DNA from: Sphingomonadaceae bacterium PASS1
GTDB lineage: Bacteria > Pseudomonadota > Alphaproteobacteria > Sphingomonadales > Sphingomonadaceae
Reading direction: 5' to 3'
NCBI GenBank assembly: GCA_002255985.1
Contig: NKIR01000011.1
Location: forward strand, 1-64,000
DNA: 64,000 bases
The notes below the pieces were generated by a model. That model ran no database searches and was not told the DNA's origin. It was given only the letters and a program-made list of their open reading frames with translations. Below are positions 15,438 through 27,117 of this stretch, in pieces. A program made the translations under genes and the position numbers. How positions within the stretch are numbered: position 1 is the first letter of the stretch; each line of letters starts with the position of its first letter.

Positions 15438-16633
15438 AATTTGGAATTGATCGCCTCCTGACGGAGCCAGAACTTCGCAAGCCATTGGCGGGTAAACGTG
15501 TCGCGTTACTGGCCCATCCAGCATCGGTGACAGCAGACCTGACGCACACATTGGATGCGCTGGCTGCGCTCGACGATGTTCAGGTGACCTCCGCCTTTGG
15601 CCCCCAACATGGCCTTCGGGGTGACAAGCAAGACAATATGATGGAGTCACCCGACTTCACCGACCCTTTGCTCGGTATCCCGATATTCAGCCTCTATGGC
15701 GAAGTGCGCCGCCCTACCACCCAGTCGATGGAGACTTTTGACGTTATCCTGATCGACCTTCAGGACCTGGGTTGCCGGATTTATACGTTTATTACGACGC
15801 TACTTTATGTGCTTGAGGCATCTGCCGCGCATGGCAAAGCCGTTTGGGTGTTGGATCGCCCGAACCCTGGGGGCCGCCCCGTAGAAGGGCTGACGCTGCA
15901 AAAGGGTTGGGAGAGTTTTGTTGGCGCGGGCCCGATGCCCATGCGGCACGGGATGACTTTGGGTGAGATCGGTCATTGGTTTATCGATCATTATAAGATC
16001 GACGTCGATTACCGCGTCATTGAAATGGCCGGTTATGAACCAGACGCGGCACCCGGATATGGCTGGCCTGCCGATCGGATATGGATCAACCCAAGCCCCA
16101 ATGCAGCAAACATCAACATGGCGCGCGCTTATGCGGGTACCGTGCTGCTGGAAGGGGCAACTTTGTCAGAGGGCAGGGGAACGACCCGTCCGCTGGAGAT
16201 ATTCGGCGCGCCGGACATTAACGCGCGCGACGTAATTGCCGAAATGCAGGCGTTTGCGCCGCAATGGCTTAACGGCTGCACCCTTCGGGAAATTTGGTTC
16301 GAACCGACTTTCCATAAGCATGTGCATCAACTGTGTCATGGTGTGCACATCCATGCAGAAGGACCGGTATATGACCATGACGCGTTTCAACCGTGGCGGA
16401 TCCAGGCGTTGGCATTCAAGGCCATCCGGCGGCTCTATCCCGAATATGATCTGTGGCGCGACTTTCCGTATGAATATGAATTCGGCAAGCTCGCCATTGA
16501 TGTCATCAACGGCGGCCCTGCTTTGCGTGAATGGGTTGATGAGCCCAACAGCACGTCCGGGGAACTGGACGCAATGACATCAGCCGATGAACAGGATTGG
16601 CTACAGAAACGCGCGCAATATCTGCTATACTAG
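15434..16633 (+). CDS. DUF1343 / NamZ-type exo-beta-N-acetylmuramidase
   Basis: The 399-residue protein belongs to the DUF1343 family, whose characterised member NamZ removes terminal N-acetylmuramic acid from peptidoglycan fragments. Family landmarks are FGPQHGLRGDKQDNM, a TFDVILIDLQDLGCRIYTF strand, VLDRPNPGGRPVEG, and NMARAYAGTVLLEGATLSEGRGT given here in part (GTVLLEGATLSEGRGT). I use the ATG overlapping the previous stop; an ATG 36 bases upstream lies inside that gene. There is no signal peptide, so it probably acts on recycled cytosolic material. Activity is assigned by family only. Confidence 0.82.
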   Translation: MKFGIDRLLTEPELRKPLAGKRVALLAHPASVTADLTHTLDALAALDDVQVTSAFGPQHGLRGDKQDNMMESPDFTDPLLGIPIFSLYGEVRRPTTQSMETFDVILIDLQDLGCRIYTFITTLLYVLEASAAHGKAVWVLDRPNPGGRPVEGLTLQKGWESFVGAGPMPMRHGMTLGEIGHWFIDHYKIDVDYRVIEMAGYEPDAAPGYGWPADRIWINPSPNAANINMARAYAGTVLLEGATLSEGRGTTRPLEIFGAPDINARDVIAEMQAFAPQWLNGCTLREIWFEPTFHKHVHQLCHGVHIHAEGPVYDHDAFQPWRIQALAFKAIRRLYPEYDLWRDFPYEYEFGKLAIDVINGGPALREWVDEPNSTSGELDAMTSADEQDWLQKRAQYLLY

Positions 16634-17814
16634 TGGCCGTGCTTCCGGCTTAACTCGCGCATTGCGTCATCAAGGCCTTCCAGCGTCAGCGGGTACATCC
16701 GGTCATTCATCAATTCCTTGATGATTTTGGTGGATTGCGAATAGCCCCACTGTTTTTCGGGCACTGGGTTAAGCCAGATTGTCGCTGGATAGGTGTTCGT
16801 AATCCGGTTCATCCAGACAGCGCCTGACTCTTCGTTGAAATGCTCAACAGACCCGCCGGGATGCGTGATTTCATAAGGGCTCATCGACGCATCGCCGACC
16901 ATGACCACTTTATAGTCATGCGGGAATTTGTGCAGAAGGTCCCACATCGACGTACGTTCGCTGAACCGACGCTTATTGTCTTTCCAAACGCCTTCATATG
17001 GGCAGTTGTGGAAATAGAAAAATTCTAGGTTTTTGAACTCACTGGTGGCCGCACTGAAGAGCTCTTCGCAAAGCTTGATAAACGGATCCATGGACCCGCC
17101 GACGTCAAGCATCAGCAGCACCTTGATCGCGTTACGACGTTCGGGGCGCATTTGAATGTCCAACCAGCCTTTACGTGCTGTGCCATTAATTGTGCCGTCA
17201 ATATCGAGTTCTTCAACCGCGCCATCGCGGGCAAAGCGGCGCAACCGGCGCATCGCGATCTTGATGTTGCGGGTGCCAAGCTCCCGCGTGTTGTCCAGAT
17301 TCTGGAATTCGCGCTTGTCCCAAACCTTTACGGCACGCTTGTGCTTGGATTCGCCGCCAACACGCACGCCTTCCGGATTATAGCCCGAATTGCCATAAGG
17401 TGAGGTGCCACCAGTTCCGACCCATTTGTTGCCACCCTCGTGGCGCTTTTCTTGCTCCTCAAGCCGCTTTTTCAGCGTCTCCATCAGCTCGTCCCAGCTG
17501 CCCATTTTCTCGATCTTCGCCATTTCCTCAGGCGACAGATATTTCTCGGCAATCGCTTTCAACCAATCGGCGGGTACATCGACGTCGTTCTGGCCATATT
17601 CGGTGAATATACCTTTGAAAACCTTGCCAAATACTTGGTCGAAACGGTCCAAAAGCGCTTCGTCTTTCACCAGCGTGGTACGCGCCAAATAATAAAATTC
17701 TTCTGGGCTTTGGTCGATGACATCCGCATCCAATGCGGCGAGCAGAGCAAGATGCTCCTTCAATGAAGCGGATATACCGGCGGACCGCAACTCTTCCATG
17801 AATGAGAAAAACAC
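16630..17814 (-). CDS. VWA domain CoxE-like protein
   Basis: The 394-residue protein starts with a conserved helical region (MFFSFMEELRSAGISAS) and ends with a von Willebrand A domain whose metal site reads DVGGSMD. Proteins of this CoxE-like class work with MoxR AAA ATPases to insert metals or assemble enzymes. The expected MoxR partner is 1.5 kb away on the same strand (19364-20209) with a chemoreceptor gene between them on the other strand. The target enzyme is not evident. It converges on the muramidase gene with a four-base overlap. Confidence 0.85.
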   Translation of the reverse strand: MFFSFMEELRSAGISASLKEHLALLAALDADVIDQSPEEFYYLARTTLVKDEALLDRFDQVFGKVFKGIFTEYGQNDVDVPADWLKAIAEKYLSPEEMAKIEKMGSWDELMETLKKRLEEQEKRHEGGNKWVGTGGTSPYGNSGYNPEGVRVGGESKHKRAVKVWDKREFQNLDNTRELGTRNIKIAMRRLRRFARDGAVEELDIDGTINGTARKGWLDIQMRPERRNAIKVLLMLDVGGSMDPFIKLCEELFSAATSEFKNLEFFYFHNCPYEGVWKDNKRRFSERTSMWDLLHKFPHDYKVVMVGDASMSPYEITHPGGSVEHFNEESGAVWMNRITNTYPATIWLNPVPEKQWGYSQSTKIIKELMNDRMYPLTLEGLDDAMRELSRKHGH

Positions 17815-17950
17815 CGGCAGGCTCCTGTTTAATTGACCAGTTAAAGCTTTTGGCTGTTTCGAAAGGTCCCGTCAACAACCGGCGCTTAACTCTGTGATAA
17901 CCATATTGCGATAGGCCGTGTTGCAAACGACAGAATAAGGTGCGGATCCC

Positions 17951-19351
17951 GTGAAAATGGAAAAAATTGCATTGAGTGAAAACCACTGGATCCACGAAAC
18001 GGCGCAGATATGTGGTGAGGTTACCGTTGGCTGTGCCGAAGCTGCAGGTGTGCTCGAACAGGCGCTACAATCCGCAGATTGGCTCAAGGTACGGCATGGT
18101 GAGATGACCGAGCTGACGGAAGCACTTGACGCAGATATCGCTGAGGTTGCGAAGGCTACCCGAGATGCAAGGATTTTGGCTGAAGCTGCTGTCGCAAAGC
18201 TGATGACCGGGCATGAAACCGTTCAGCTATCGCTGGCGAGCTTTTCGGAACTCATCAGCCTTATCATGAGCCTTGGTTCGCATATCACCGGTTTTGCAGC
18301 AGCGATGGAGCAAGTTAAGCGGGTATCGCAATCGATTGATTCGATTGCACGCACGACCAACATGCTGGCGCTCAACGCCGCGATAGAAGCGGAAAAGGCG
18401 GGTGCCGCCGGGCAGACGTTCGCGGTCGTGGCAGCTGAAGTCAAAAAGCTGGCGCATGATACGCGGCGCGCTTCGGTGGAAATAACCGGAACCGTGAATT
18501 CGCTTTCGCATGAAGCCGCAAAATTTGTCGAGCAAATCGAGGACGGTGTATCGACAAGCGGCGCCGCGCAAGAGCAGTTCTCGAGCCTTCAGGAGCTCAT
18601 TTATGGCGTGAGCGATGTCGTTGCCAAGGTGGGCGATCACAACCGTGAGATTGCGGACAGCACCGCACAAATTCACCGTGGACTGGTCGATTCGCAAAAC
18701 GTTCGTGATGCGGTCGAAGGTGCCAATGGCGAAATGTTTGCTGCTGTTGTGCGTGCGCAAAGCCAGATTGGTGGTCTGGAAATGCAGGCAAACAAGATGT
18801 TTGACCATATTGTGCACAGCGGTTTGTCAAAGCGCGATAGCGAATTTGTCGAGCTTGCCCGCTAAAAGGCCGAAGAAGTACAAGCAATGACCGAGGCCGC
18901 AATCGCGGATGGCACACTGACGTTAGAGGCGTTGTTTGATAACGATCTGCGTCCCATCGAAGGCAGCAATCCGCCGCGCTATACATCGAAGCTAACGCCA
19001 TGGGCCGAACAAAATTGGCAGCCATTTTTTGAAGCCATCAAAGATAGCAATCCTGACGAAATAACGTCGGTTGTGTGCAGCAGCCTAAAAGGCTTCTTAC
19101 CCGTACAGTTGAAAGAACTCTCGCGAGCGCCAACAGGCGATATTGCGCATGACACGAAATATTGCCGCAACGGTCGCATCATTCAGGATCCGGTGGATCT
19201 TCCCGCGAAAGCAAGCGAGCAAGATTATATGATGGCCGTATTTCGCCACGAGGGAGACGGCCACTCATATAAGGTCATGCGTAACGTATATGTCCCACTG
19301 CGCATAAATGGACGCCGTTGGGGTGATTTTGAACTCGCTTACAGCGTCTAA
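17951..19351 (+). pseudogene. Soluble methyl-accepting chemotaxis protein interrupted by in-frame TAA
   Basis: Two open segments lie in the same frame. The first (17951-18865, GTG start) holds a cytoplasmic chemoreceptor signalling domain with the hairpin tip NMLALNAAIEAEKAGAAG and no membrane segment. It ends at TAA 18863-18865. The frame then continues without a shift (from AAG 18866) and the second segment (ATG 18887 to 19351) encodes FDNDLRPIEGSNPP through GRRWGDFELAYSV. That is the C-terminal ligand-sensor-like module found fused to such receptors in alphaproteobacteria. A one-base change would restore a single protein of about 467 residues. It may be a recent nonsense mutation, a sequencing error, or two coupled products; both halves look otherwise intact. 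Confidence 0.75.
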
Positions 19352-19363
19352 ATAAGGCGCAGC

Positions 19364-20209
19364 TTAGGTGTTTGGACGCCGTGCCATAAAGGCCAGTCGT
19401 TCAAACAGCATCACGTCCTGCTCATTCTTAAGCAGCGCGCCGTGAAGTGGCGGAATGGCCTTCGTTGGGTCGCGGGACTGCAGGACATCAAGTGGCATGT
19501 CTTCGTGCAGCAACAGCTTCAACCAATCGAGCAATTCGCTCGTGCTTGGCTTTTTCTTAAGGCCGGGGACGTCCCGAACTTCGTAAAAAATGTCCATGGC
19601 CTTCGATACGAGTATCTTTTGGATACCGGGGAAGTGGACATCAATGATGGACTGCATCGTCGTGCGGTCAGGGAATTTGATATAGTGGAAGAAACAGCGG
19701 CGCAGAAACGCGTCAGGCAGTTCCTTTTCATTGTTCGAGGTAATGATAACGATCGGGCGCTCGACCGCTTTTACGGTTTCCTGTGTTTCATACACAAAGA
19801 ATTCCATGCGATCGAGTTCCTGAAGCAAGTCGTTTGGAAACTCGATATCGGCCTTGTCAATTTCGTCGATCAAAAGAACGGGCAACTGAGGCGCGGTGAA
19901 CGCTTCCCAAAGCTTGCCCTTCTTGATGTAATTTTTGATGTCGTGGACGCGTTCATCACCTAATTGGCTATCGCGCAAACGGGCAACGGCGTCATATTCA
20001 TACAGGCCCTGATGGGCCTTGGTCGTGGATTTGATGTTCCATTCAATCAACGGCGCGTTGAGGGCGGTTGCTATTTCCTGCGCAAGGACGGTTTTGCCGG
20101 TGCCGGGTTCGCCTTTAACGAGAAGCGGGCGGCGTAACCGCGTGGCTGCGTTGACGGCAACTTTCAAATCATCAGTTGCTACGTAATTATCAGTGCCTTC
20201 AAAGCGCAT
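19364..20209 (-). CDS. MoxR-family AAA ATPase
   Basis: The 281-residue protein has Walker A GEPGTGKT (33-40), Walker B LLIDEID (111-117), sensor-1 IITSNNEKELP and the arginine-finger region AFLRRCFFHYI. It is a MoxR-type chaperone ATPase of the CoxD class, which cooperates with VWA proteins in enzyme maturation. The matching VWA protein is encoded on the same strand at 16630-17814. Start at the ATG giving MRFEGTDNYV, a common family N-terminus. No targets can be named from the context. Confidence 0.9.
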   Translation of the reverse strand: MRFEGTDNYVATDDLKVAVNAATRLRRPLLVKGEPGTGKTVLAQEIATALNAPLIEWNIKSTTKAHQGLYEYDAVARLRDSQLGDERVHDIKNYIKKGKLWEAFTAPQLPVLLIDEIDKADIEFPNDLLQELDRMEFFVYETQETVKAVERPIVIITSNNEKELPDAFLRRCFFHYIKFPDRTTMQSIIDVHFPGIQKILVSKAMDIFYEVRDVPGLKKKPSTSELLDWLKLLLHEDMPLDVLQSRDPTKAIPPLHGALLKNEQDVMLFERLAFMARRPNT

Positions 20210-20298
20210 GGACGAACCCCGTTTGTTAATCGAACGATTAATTCGTTAAGTGGCCCGACCGCGTTATGCAATATAATAGTTTGCGCCGTGTGCTTGGG

Positions 20299-21000
20299 TT
20301 AGATCGCAAGCATTTCTGTATGTCGTGCTGCGATTAGTCGCCACAGACCGCGCATTTGTTCTAATGTTTGGTATGCGCCGAACGCCATTGCCCGGCGATA
20401 GCTGCCGCCATCATCCAGCTTTCCGGCAAGTGCCGCGCATGCGCTGACCGATGGCAACGTTGCAGTTGTGGGTGCAAGACCCATTTCATGTGCAACCATG
20501 TCGAGCAATGGGCGCGTCTGATGCCAATCCACCAAGAAAGCGATTGCAGCACCGGCAGGGCAGCCTTTGCGATCCGAAGTTGCCAACATCTGGAAGTTTT
20601 TGGCCTGACTTTCTATTACGGCATTTACCTTGTCTTGTCCGTGTAACCGGCGGATTGGTCCTGCCGTTACCGTTAATTTGTTGAGAAAGGATTGTTCCGC
20701 AGCAAAGCCGTCAATGGCCGCGATTAGCCAGCTTCCTGCAGCGTCGTCTGATATCTTTTGCGCAGCGTGATCGATGATACCAGGGTGCCGCCCGTGTGAT
20801 ATGTGCATGAAGTGCGCAATATCCGCCAATAACGCGGCTCTGGCGGTTTTGGCATGCGGGCGAAGTTCCGGCCTGGCCCCGCGATTTTCTAAAAACGCAT
20901 TGAGTGGTGCTGTGATTGCGAGGCTGCCGTCGGACAAAATGGTGCGAACAAAGGTGCCGCCAAGATCGCTCCCCAACGTTGGGTGTGCCAGATTGTGCAT
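20299..21000 (-). CDS. Conserved hypothetical protein, sphingomonad type
   Basis: This 233-residue, mainly helical protein resembles a family of uncharacterised sphingomonad proteins with the landmarks ALLADIAHFMHISHGRHPG and GCPAGAAIAFLVDWH. I recall them being labelled DUF6975 but cannot check that. There is no signal peptide or membrane segment. The N-terminal SDLGGTFVR looks like a sugar-kinase phosphate loop, but the rest of that fold is missing. It stands alone between the moxR and rpoD genes on the same strand, with 205 bases on its upstream side in which I see no gene. Confidence 0.6.
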   Translation of the reverse strand: MHNLAHPTLGSDLGGTFVRTILSDGSLAITAPLNAFLENRGARPELRPHAKTARAALLADIAHFMHISHGRHPGIIDHAAQKISDDAAGSWLIAAIDGFAAEQSFLNKLTVTAGPIRRLHGQDKVNAVIESQAKNFQMLATSDRKGCPAGAAIAFLVDWHQTRPLLDMVAHEMGLAPTTATLPSVSACAALAGKLDDGGSYRRAMAFGAYQTLEQMRGLWRLIAARHTEMLAI

Positions 21001-21205
21001 ACACTACTCCCACCATGGTTCCCCAGAACGCGGAGAAGCCTAAACACACTGGAATAGCGGCAAGTATTAAATAACTGGTTTACGGATGGGCCAACGCAAG
21101 ATGCGCGCTCTACCTTAAAGTCGATTGCAGAACACCCGCACGTAATCGCGGTGATCCGGTCAGCAATCTCGACTGTTTAGTAAAATATACGCAGCTGACA
21201 CTCGA

Positions 21206-23242
<2,037 letters not shown>

Positions 23243-23260
23243 AATAATTCCCCGATACTG

Positions 23261-25117
23261 TCATAAACCGTCCGCATCTCGTCTAAAAAATGCGATGATA
23301 CGATCGTCAAATGCCTTCTTTTCGTGACGTAACCTTTGCTGTTCGGCAAAAGTTTCTTCCGTCATCTCTAAACTCGCCAACCGTGTAGCGCGTTCCAGTG
23401 CTTCTTCGAGCGCGGGACGCTGCTTCATCAGCCTGATTGCTTCACCCAAATCTTTTGAAACGCTGGATAATCCGTCGCCCCCCGAACCGAACTCCCCACG
23501 ATTGAAGGCAAAGACCTTGCCGTTGCTGTGGAGGAGCGTCGATGCGACATTATACAACTTCTCGTCCAATATGGTAATTAGGCCGTCGGTATCAAGCGTT
23601 TCTTTGGCAAAAGACTCATTCAGCATGATGTTGAGCAAAGCGGCGTGATTCGGGTCGGACGGAACGAAGTCGCTTAATGCTTCATGATGCTGCCGTATCA
23701 TTGATGGGTTGCGCAGCAATGCGCCAAGCACACCCTGCACCAAGAAATCCGATCCCTTGGCATTGAAACTCTTGGTCTCTGCGCCCGGCGGCAATATCTG
23801 CGGCTTTCGCCAATCGCGTTTTGGCGTGTTGGTGAAGCGTGCTGGCGGCGCGTTTCTGCGTATTGCGAAAAGATTGTCGAACCGTTCGCGAAACGCATCC
23901 GCATAATGCCGTTTGATTTCTCCGTCCGCGATGGTCGCCATGTGGACACCAAGGCGCTGTTTAAGCCCCGCACGGTCCTCTGGCGTGTCCAAGGGGTTCG
24001 CAGACACCTCCGCCTTCCACAATCGCTCCACAAGCGGCTCAGACGCCTCCAGAAGCGCTGTGAGGGCTTTTGCACCCGATGCCTTCACAAGATCGTCCGG
24101 GTCCTGCCCATCGGGCAACGTCACGAACTGAAGGCTGTGGCCAGGTTTTAACAAGGGCAGCGCGCGTAACGCTGCACGCATGGCGGCTTTTTGGCCAGCC
24201 GAGTCCCCATCGAAGCACAGCAACGGTTTTTCGGTCATGCGCCAAAGCATCTGGATTTGCTGCTCGGTCAGCGCGGTCCCCAATGGCGCAACCGCGTCAC
24301 CAAAGCCGGCCTGCGCAATCGCAATGACGTCCATATAACCTTCGACCACAATGACGCGGCCAGTCTGGCGCGATGCGGGCGAACATTTGTCCAGATTGTA
24401 GAGCGTGCGCCCCTTGTCGAACAAAGGCGTATCCGGCGAATTGAGATATTTGGGCTCACCATCGCCCAATATCCGGCCGCCAAAAGCAACGACGCGGCCG
24501 CGCGGGTCGCGAATGGGTATCATCAGCCGGCCGCGAAACCGGTCGTAAGTATCCTTGCCCTCAACCGCGATTAGCAACCCCGCCTCAACCAGCATCGCGT
24601 CGCCATATTGTTTCAGTGCTGATTTCAATGCCGTTCGATTATCGGGCGCCAGTCCGAAGCCGAAATCGCGGATGGTTTTTTCGGTGAACCCGCGCTTTTT
24701 CAGATAGGCCCGCGCACCTGCACCATCGGGGCTTTGCAACTGCGCAACGAACCAGTCCTGCGCTGACGTCATCACGTCATACAGGCTGTTCGCTTTTTCG
24801 GCGCGCTGGGCGGCTTTGGGATCAGGGGCAGGGACGTCCATCCCCGCTTCAGCGGCCAATTCCTTGATCGCATCCATGAATGACAGGCCGCGTTGGTCGG
24901 TCATCCACCGAATGGCATCGCCATGCGCGGAGCAACCAAAGCAATGGTAGAAGCCTTTTTCATCGTTGATCGTGAAGCTTGGTGACTTCTCATTGTGGAA
25001 CGGACAACATGCCTTAAACTCGCGCCCCGCTTTGGTCACCTTTACGGTGCGACCAATCAACGCGGAAAGCGTCGTCCGCGACCGCAGTTCATCAAGCCAT
25101 TGCGGGGTGAGGGTCAT
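23261..25117 (-). CDS. dnaG: DNA primase DnaG
   Basis: DnaG makes RNA primers for replication. Its 618 residues start with a CHC2 zinc finger (Cys38, His41, Cys59, Cys62), then a TOPRIM core with VVEGYMDVIAI and the acidic FDGDSAGQKAA, and a C-terminal DnaB-binding helical region. The order yqeY, dnaG, rpoD on one strand is typical. Forty bases separate it from the yqeY-like gene upstream. Confidence 0.98.
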   Translation of the reverse strand: MTLTPQWLDELRSRTTLSALIGRTVKVTKAGREFKACCPFHNEKSPSFTINDEKGFYHCFGCSAHGDAIRWMTDQRGLSFMDAIKELAAEAGMDVPAPDPKAAQRAEKANSLYDVMTSAQDWFVAQLQSPDGAGARAYLKKRGFTEKTIRDFGFGLAPDNRTALKSALKQYGDAMLVEAGLLIAVEGKDTYDRFRGRLMIPIRDPRGRVVAFGGRILGDGEPKYLNSPDTPLFDKGRTLYNLDKCSPASRQTGRVIVVEGYMDVIAIAQAGFGDAVAPLGTALTEQQIQMLWRMTEKPLLCFDGDSAGQKAAMRAALRALPLLKPGHSLQFVTLPDGQDPDDLVKASGAKALTALLEASEPLVERLWKAEVSANPLDTPEDRAGLKQRLGVHMATIADGEIKRHYADAFRERFDNLFAIRRNAPPARFTNTPKRDWRKPQILPPGAETKSFNAKGSDFLVQGVLGALLRNPSMIRQHHEALSDFVPSDPNHAALLNIMLNESFAKETLDTDGLITILDEKLYNVASTLLHSNGKVFAFNRGEFGSGGDGLSSVSKDLGEAIRLMKQRPALEEALERATRLASLEMTEETFAEQQRLRHEKKAFDDRIIAFFRRDADGL

Positions 25118-25157
25118 GCGCTGACATTCCCCTCACGTAGACGGGAAGGCAGCATAT

Positions 25158-25610
25158 TTACGACAACGCCGCCTTCACAAGGCCGCTTGCCTTGCTCATG
25201 TCGAGTTGCGGGCCGTGGCGTTCTTTTAAGGTCGCCATGACACGGCCCATGTCTTTCAGGGTCTCGGCGCCAAGTTCGGCTTTGATACCTTCGATGGCTG
25301 CGCTGGTTTCGGCGTCGCTCATTTGTGCGGGCAAGAAATCTTGGATGATCGCAAGCTCAGCGGCTTCAATCGCGGCCAACTCGCCGCGTCCGCCCTGTTC
25401 ATACAACGCGATGGATTCGCGGCGTTGCTTGATCATCTTCTGCATGACCTCAACCACCATCGCGTCATCATCGGGCTGCTGCGATGCGGTGCGCAGTTCG
25501 ATATCGCGGTCTTTGATTTTGGCAAGGATCAGACGAACGGCTGCGAGCCGGTCTTTGTCTCCAGCCTTCATCGCGGTAATTTGGGCGGCCTTGATGGTAT
25601 CACGAATCAT
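25158..25610 (-). CDS. GatB/YqeY domain protein
   Basis: The 150-residue protein is a stand-alone YqeY-like domain, related to the tail domain of the GatB amidotransferase subunit that touches tRNA. Landmarks are DRLAAVRLILAKIKDRDIE, KQRRESIALYEQGGR, EAAELAIIQDFLPAQMS and GRVMATLKERHG. Its precise job is unknown. It heads the dnaG-rpoD group, as in many proteobacteria, so a link to translation or stress adjustment of that operon is plausible but unproven. Confidence 0.9.
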   Translation of the reverse strand: MIRDTIKAAQITAMKAGDKDRLAAVRLILAKIKDRDIELRTASQQPDDDAMVVEVMQKMIKQRRESIALYEQGGRGELAAIEAAELAIIQDFLPAQMSDAETSAAIEGIKAELGAETLKDMGRVMATLKERHGPQLDMSKASGLVKAALS

Positions 25611-25673
25611 TATAATCTCATTTCAATCAACGTTATGCGGATGGCCTTAAGCCGACACGCCTGCGCAAACAAT

Positions 25674-25738
25674 CTCTGCGTCCTCTGCGCCTCTGCGTAA
25701 ATCCGTTTTTTGCGCGCAGAGGCGCAGAGGACGCAAAG
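25674..25738. repeat. 24-bp-arm inverted repeat (intergenic palindromic element)
   Basis: Left arm 25674-25697 and right arm 25715-25738 are reverse complements except at one position, separated by a 17-base loop. The arms consist of CTCTGCG/CTTTGCG-type units. The single mismatch would be a G-U pair in minus-strand RNA but C-A in plus-strand RNA, so the hairpin is best formed by transcripts read leftward. It sits between the divergent yqeY and carA genes, so it is not an ordinary terminator. Similar CTCTGCG-rich palindromes recur in many bacterial genomes. Confidence 0.8.
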
Positions 25739-25855
25739 TTAAAATTACGTATTCCACAGCTTTGTCGATTTCCAGATTGACGCACCTGCCCGCCGTCTCT
25801 AGGCGCAATATCTTAGCGACATTGCTGTAAACCGTCTCACAGGAGCGACCCCATT

Positions 25856-27013
25856 ATGGCCGACCCCATTTCTTCGCGCGCGCCTTCTGGAGCGACGGGG
25901 GTATTGGTTTTGGCATCCGGGGAAGTTATCTGGGGCAAGGGCTTTGGCGGAGAAGGTCAAGCGGTTGGCGAAGTCTGCTTCAACACCGCAATGACCGGTT
26001 ATCAAGAAGTTATGACCGACCCGTCTTATGCTGGACAGATCATCAACTTCACCTTCCCGCATATTGGCAATGTCGGCACGAACCCTGAAGATGTTGAGGC
26101 GCTGAACCCGCATGCCCTTGGCGCAATTGTGCGTCAGGATGTGACGGAGCCATCGAATTTCCGCAGCACGCAGCATTTTGATGCATGGATGAAAGCTAAT
26201 GGCCGTATCGGCATCTCGGGTGTTGATACCCGCGCGCTGACGCGGCTCATCCGTGTTGCCGGCGCGCCCAACGCCGTGATCGCACATTCGGCGACCGGCG
26301 ATTTTGACGTGCCCGCATTGTTGGCACGTGCAAAGGCATGGGCTGGCTTGGAAGGCATGGACCTTGCCAAGGATGTAACGACGTTGCAGACTTATGGTTG
26401 GGATCAGGGGCTTTGGAAGCTGGGTTCGGGCTATGCCGAACCTGCCAAGGGCAGCAAAAAAGTCGTCGCCATTGATTATGGGGTAAAGCACAATATCCTG
26501 CGCAATCTGGTTGATGTCGGTTGCGACGTCACCATCGTGAGCGCGACCGCAACGTTCGAAGAAATCATGGCGCATGCGCCCGATGGTCTGTTCCTGTCGA
26601 ACGGCCCCGGCGACCCCGCCGCGACCGGTGTATATGCCGTTCCGGTGATCAAGCAGTGGCTGGACACCAAAAAGCCCTTGTTCGGCATTTGCCTTGGGCA
26701 TCAGATGCTTGGCCTCGCGGTCGGCGCGAAGACCGAGAAGATGCATCAGGGCCACCGTGGCGCGAACCATCCCGTCAAGCGCCTCAGCGACGGCGCGGTC
26801 GAAATTACCAGCATGAACCATGGCTTTGCCGTGGATGCAGATACCTTGCCCGCCAACGCGAAGGCGACGCATGTCAGCCTGTTCGACGGCAGCAATTGCG
26901 GTTTCGAGCTCGCCGATCAGCCAGCGTTTTCCGTGCAATATCACCCAGAAGCCTCACCCGGCCCGCAGGACAGCCATTATCTGTTCGAAAAATTTGCGGG
27001 GATGATGGGGTGA
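25856..27013 (+). CDS. carA: Carbamoyl-phosphate synthase small subunit
   Basis: CarA hydrolyses glutamine to feed ammonia to CarB for carbamoyl phosphate, the precursor of arginine and pyrimidines. The 385-residue protein has the CPSase N-terminal domain (NTAMTGYQEVMTDPSY) and a class I amidotransferase domain with the nucleophile Cys in GICLGHQMLG and the HPEASPGP histidine/glutamate pair. An AGGAG lies nine bases before the ATG. carB follows after 104 bases. The family is unmistakable. Confidence 0.97.
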   Translation: MADPISSRAPSGATGVLVLASGEVIWGKGFGGEGQAVGEVCFNTAMTGYQEVMTDPSYAGQIINFTFPHIGNVGTNPEDVEALNPHALGAIVRQDVTEPSNFRSTQHFDAWMKANGRIGISGVDTRALTRLIRVAGAPNAVIAHSATGDFDVPALLARAKAWAGLEGMDLAKDVTTLQTYGWDQGLWKLGSGYAEPAKGSKKVVAIDYGVKHNILRNLVDVGCDVTIVSATATFEEIMAHAPDGLFLSNGPGDPAATGVYAVPVIKQWLDTKKPLFGICLGHQMLGLAVGAKTEKMHQGHRGANHPVKRLSDGAVEITSMNHGFAVDADTLPANAKATHVSLFDGSNCGFELADQPAFSVQYHPEASPGPQDSHYLFEKFAGMMG

Positions 27014-27117
27014 GTAGCCTATTGCCGGCCCTCTATCCCATGTGCTGCGCACTGACCTCCTCTAAACTCTGTCGTATTCGTGAAAGTGCGGCTAGGGCCT
27101 CTGGAAATATGAATTAA

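Noticed and set aside
18863-18865. Programmed readthrough or selenocysteine at the chemoreceptor stop
   Set aside because: Selenocysteine uses TGA, and no slippery site or hairpin is evident at this TAA.
20956-20979. Sugar kinase identity from SDLGGTFVR
   Set aside because: The rest of the 233-residue protein shows none of the ROK/hexokinase motifs.
25799-26944. 381-codon minus-strand frame across carA
   Set aside because: Antisense shadow caused by codon bias in carA; product is not protein-like.
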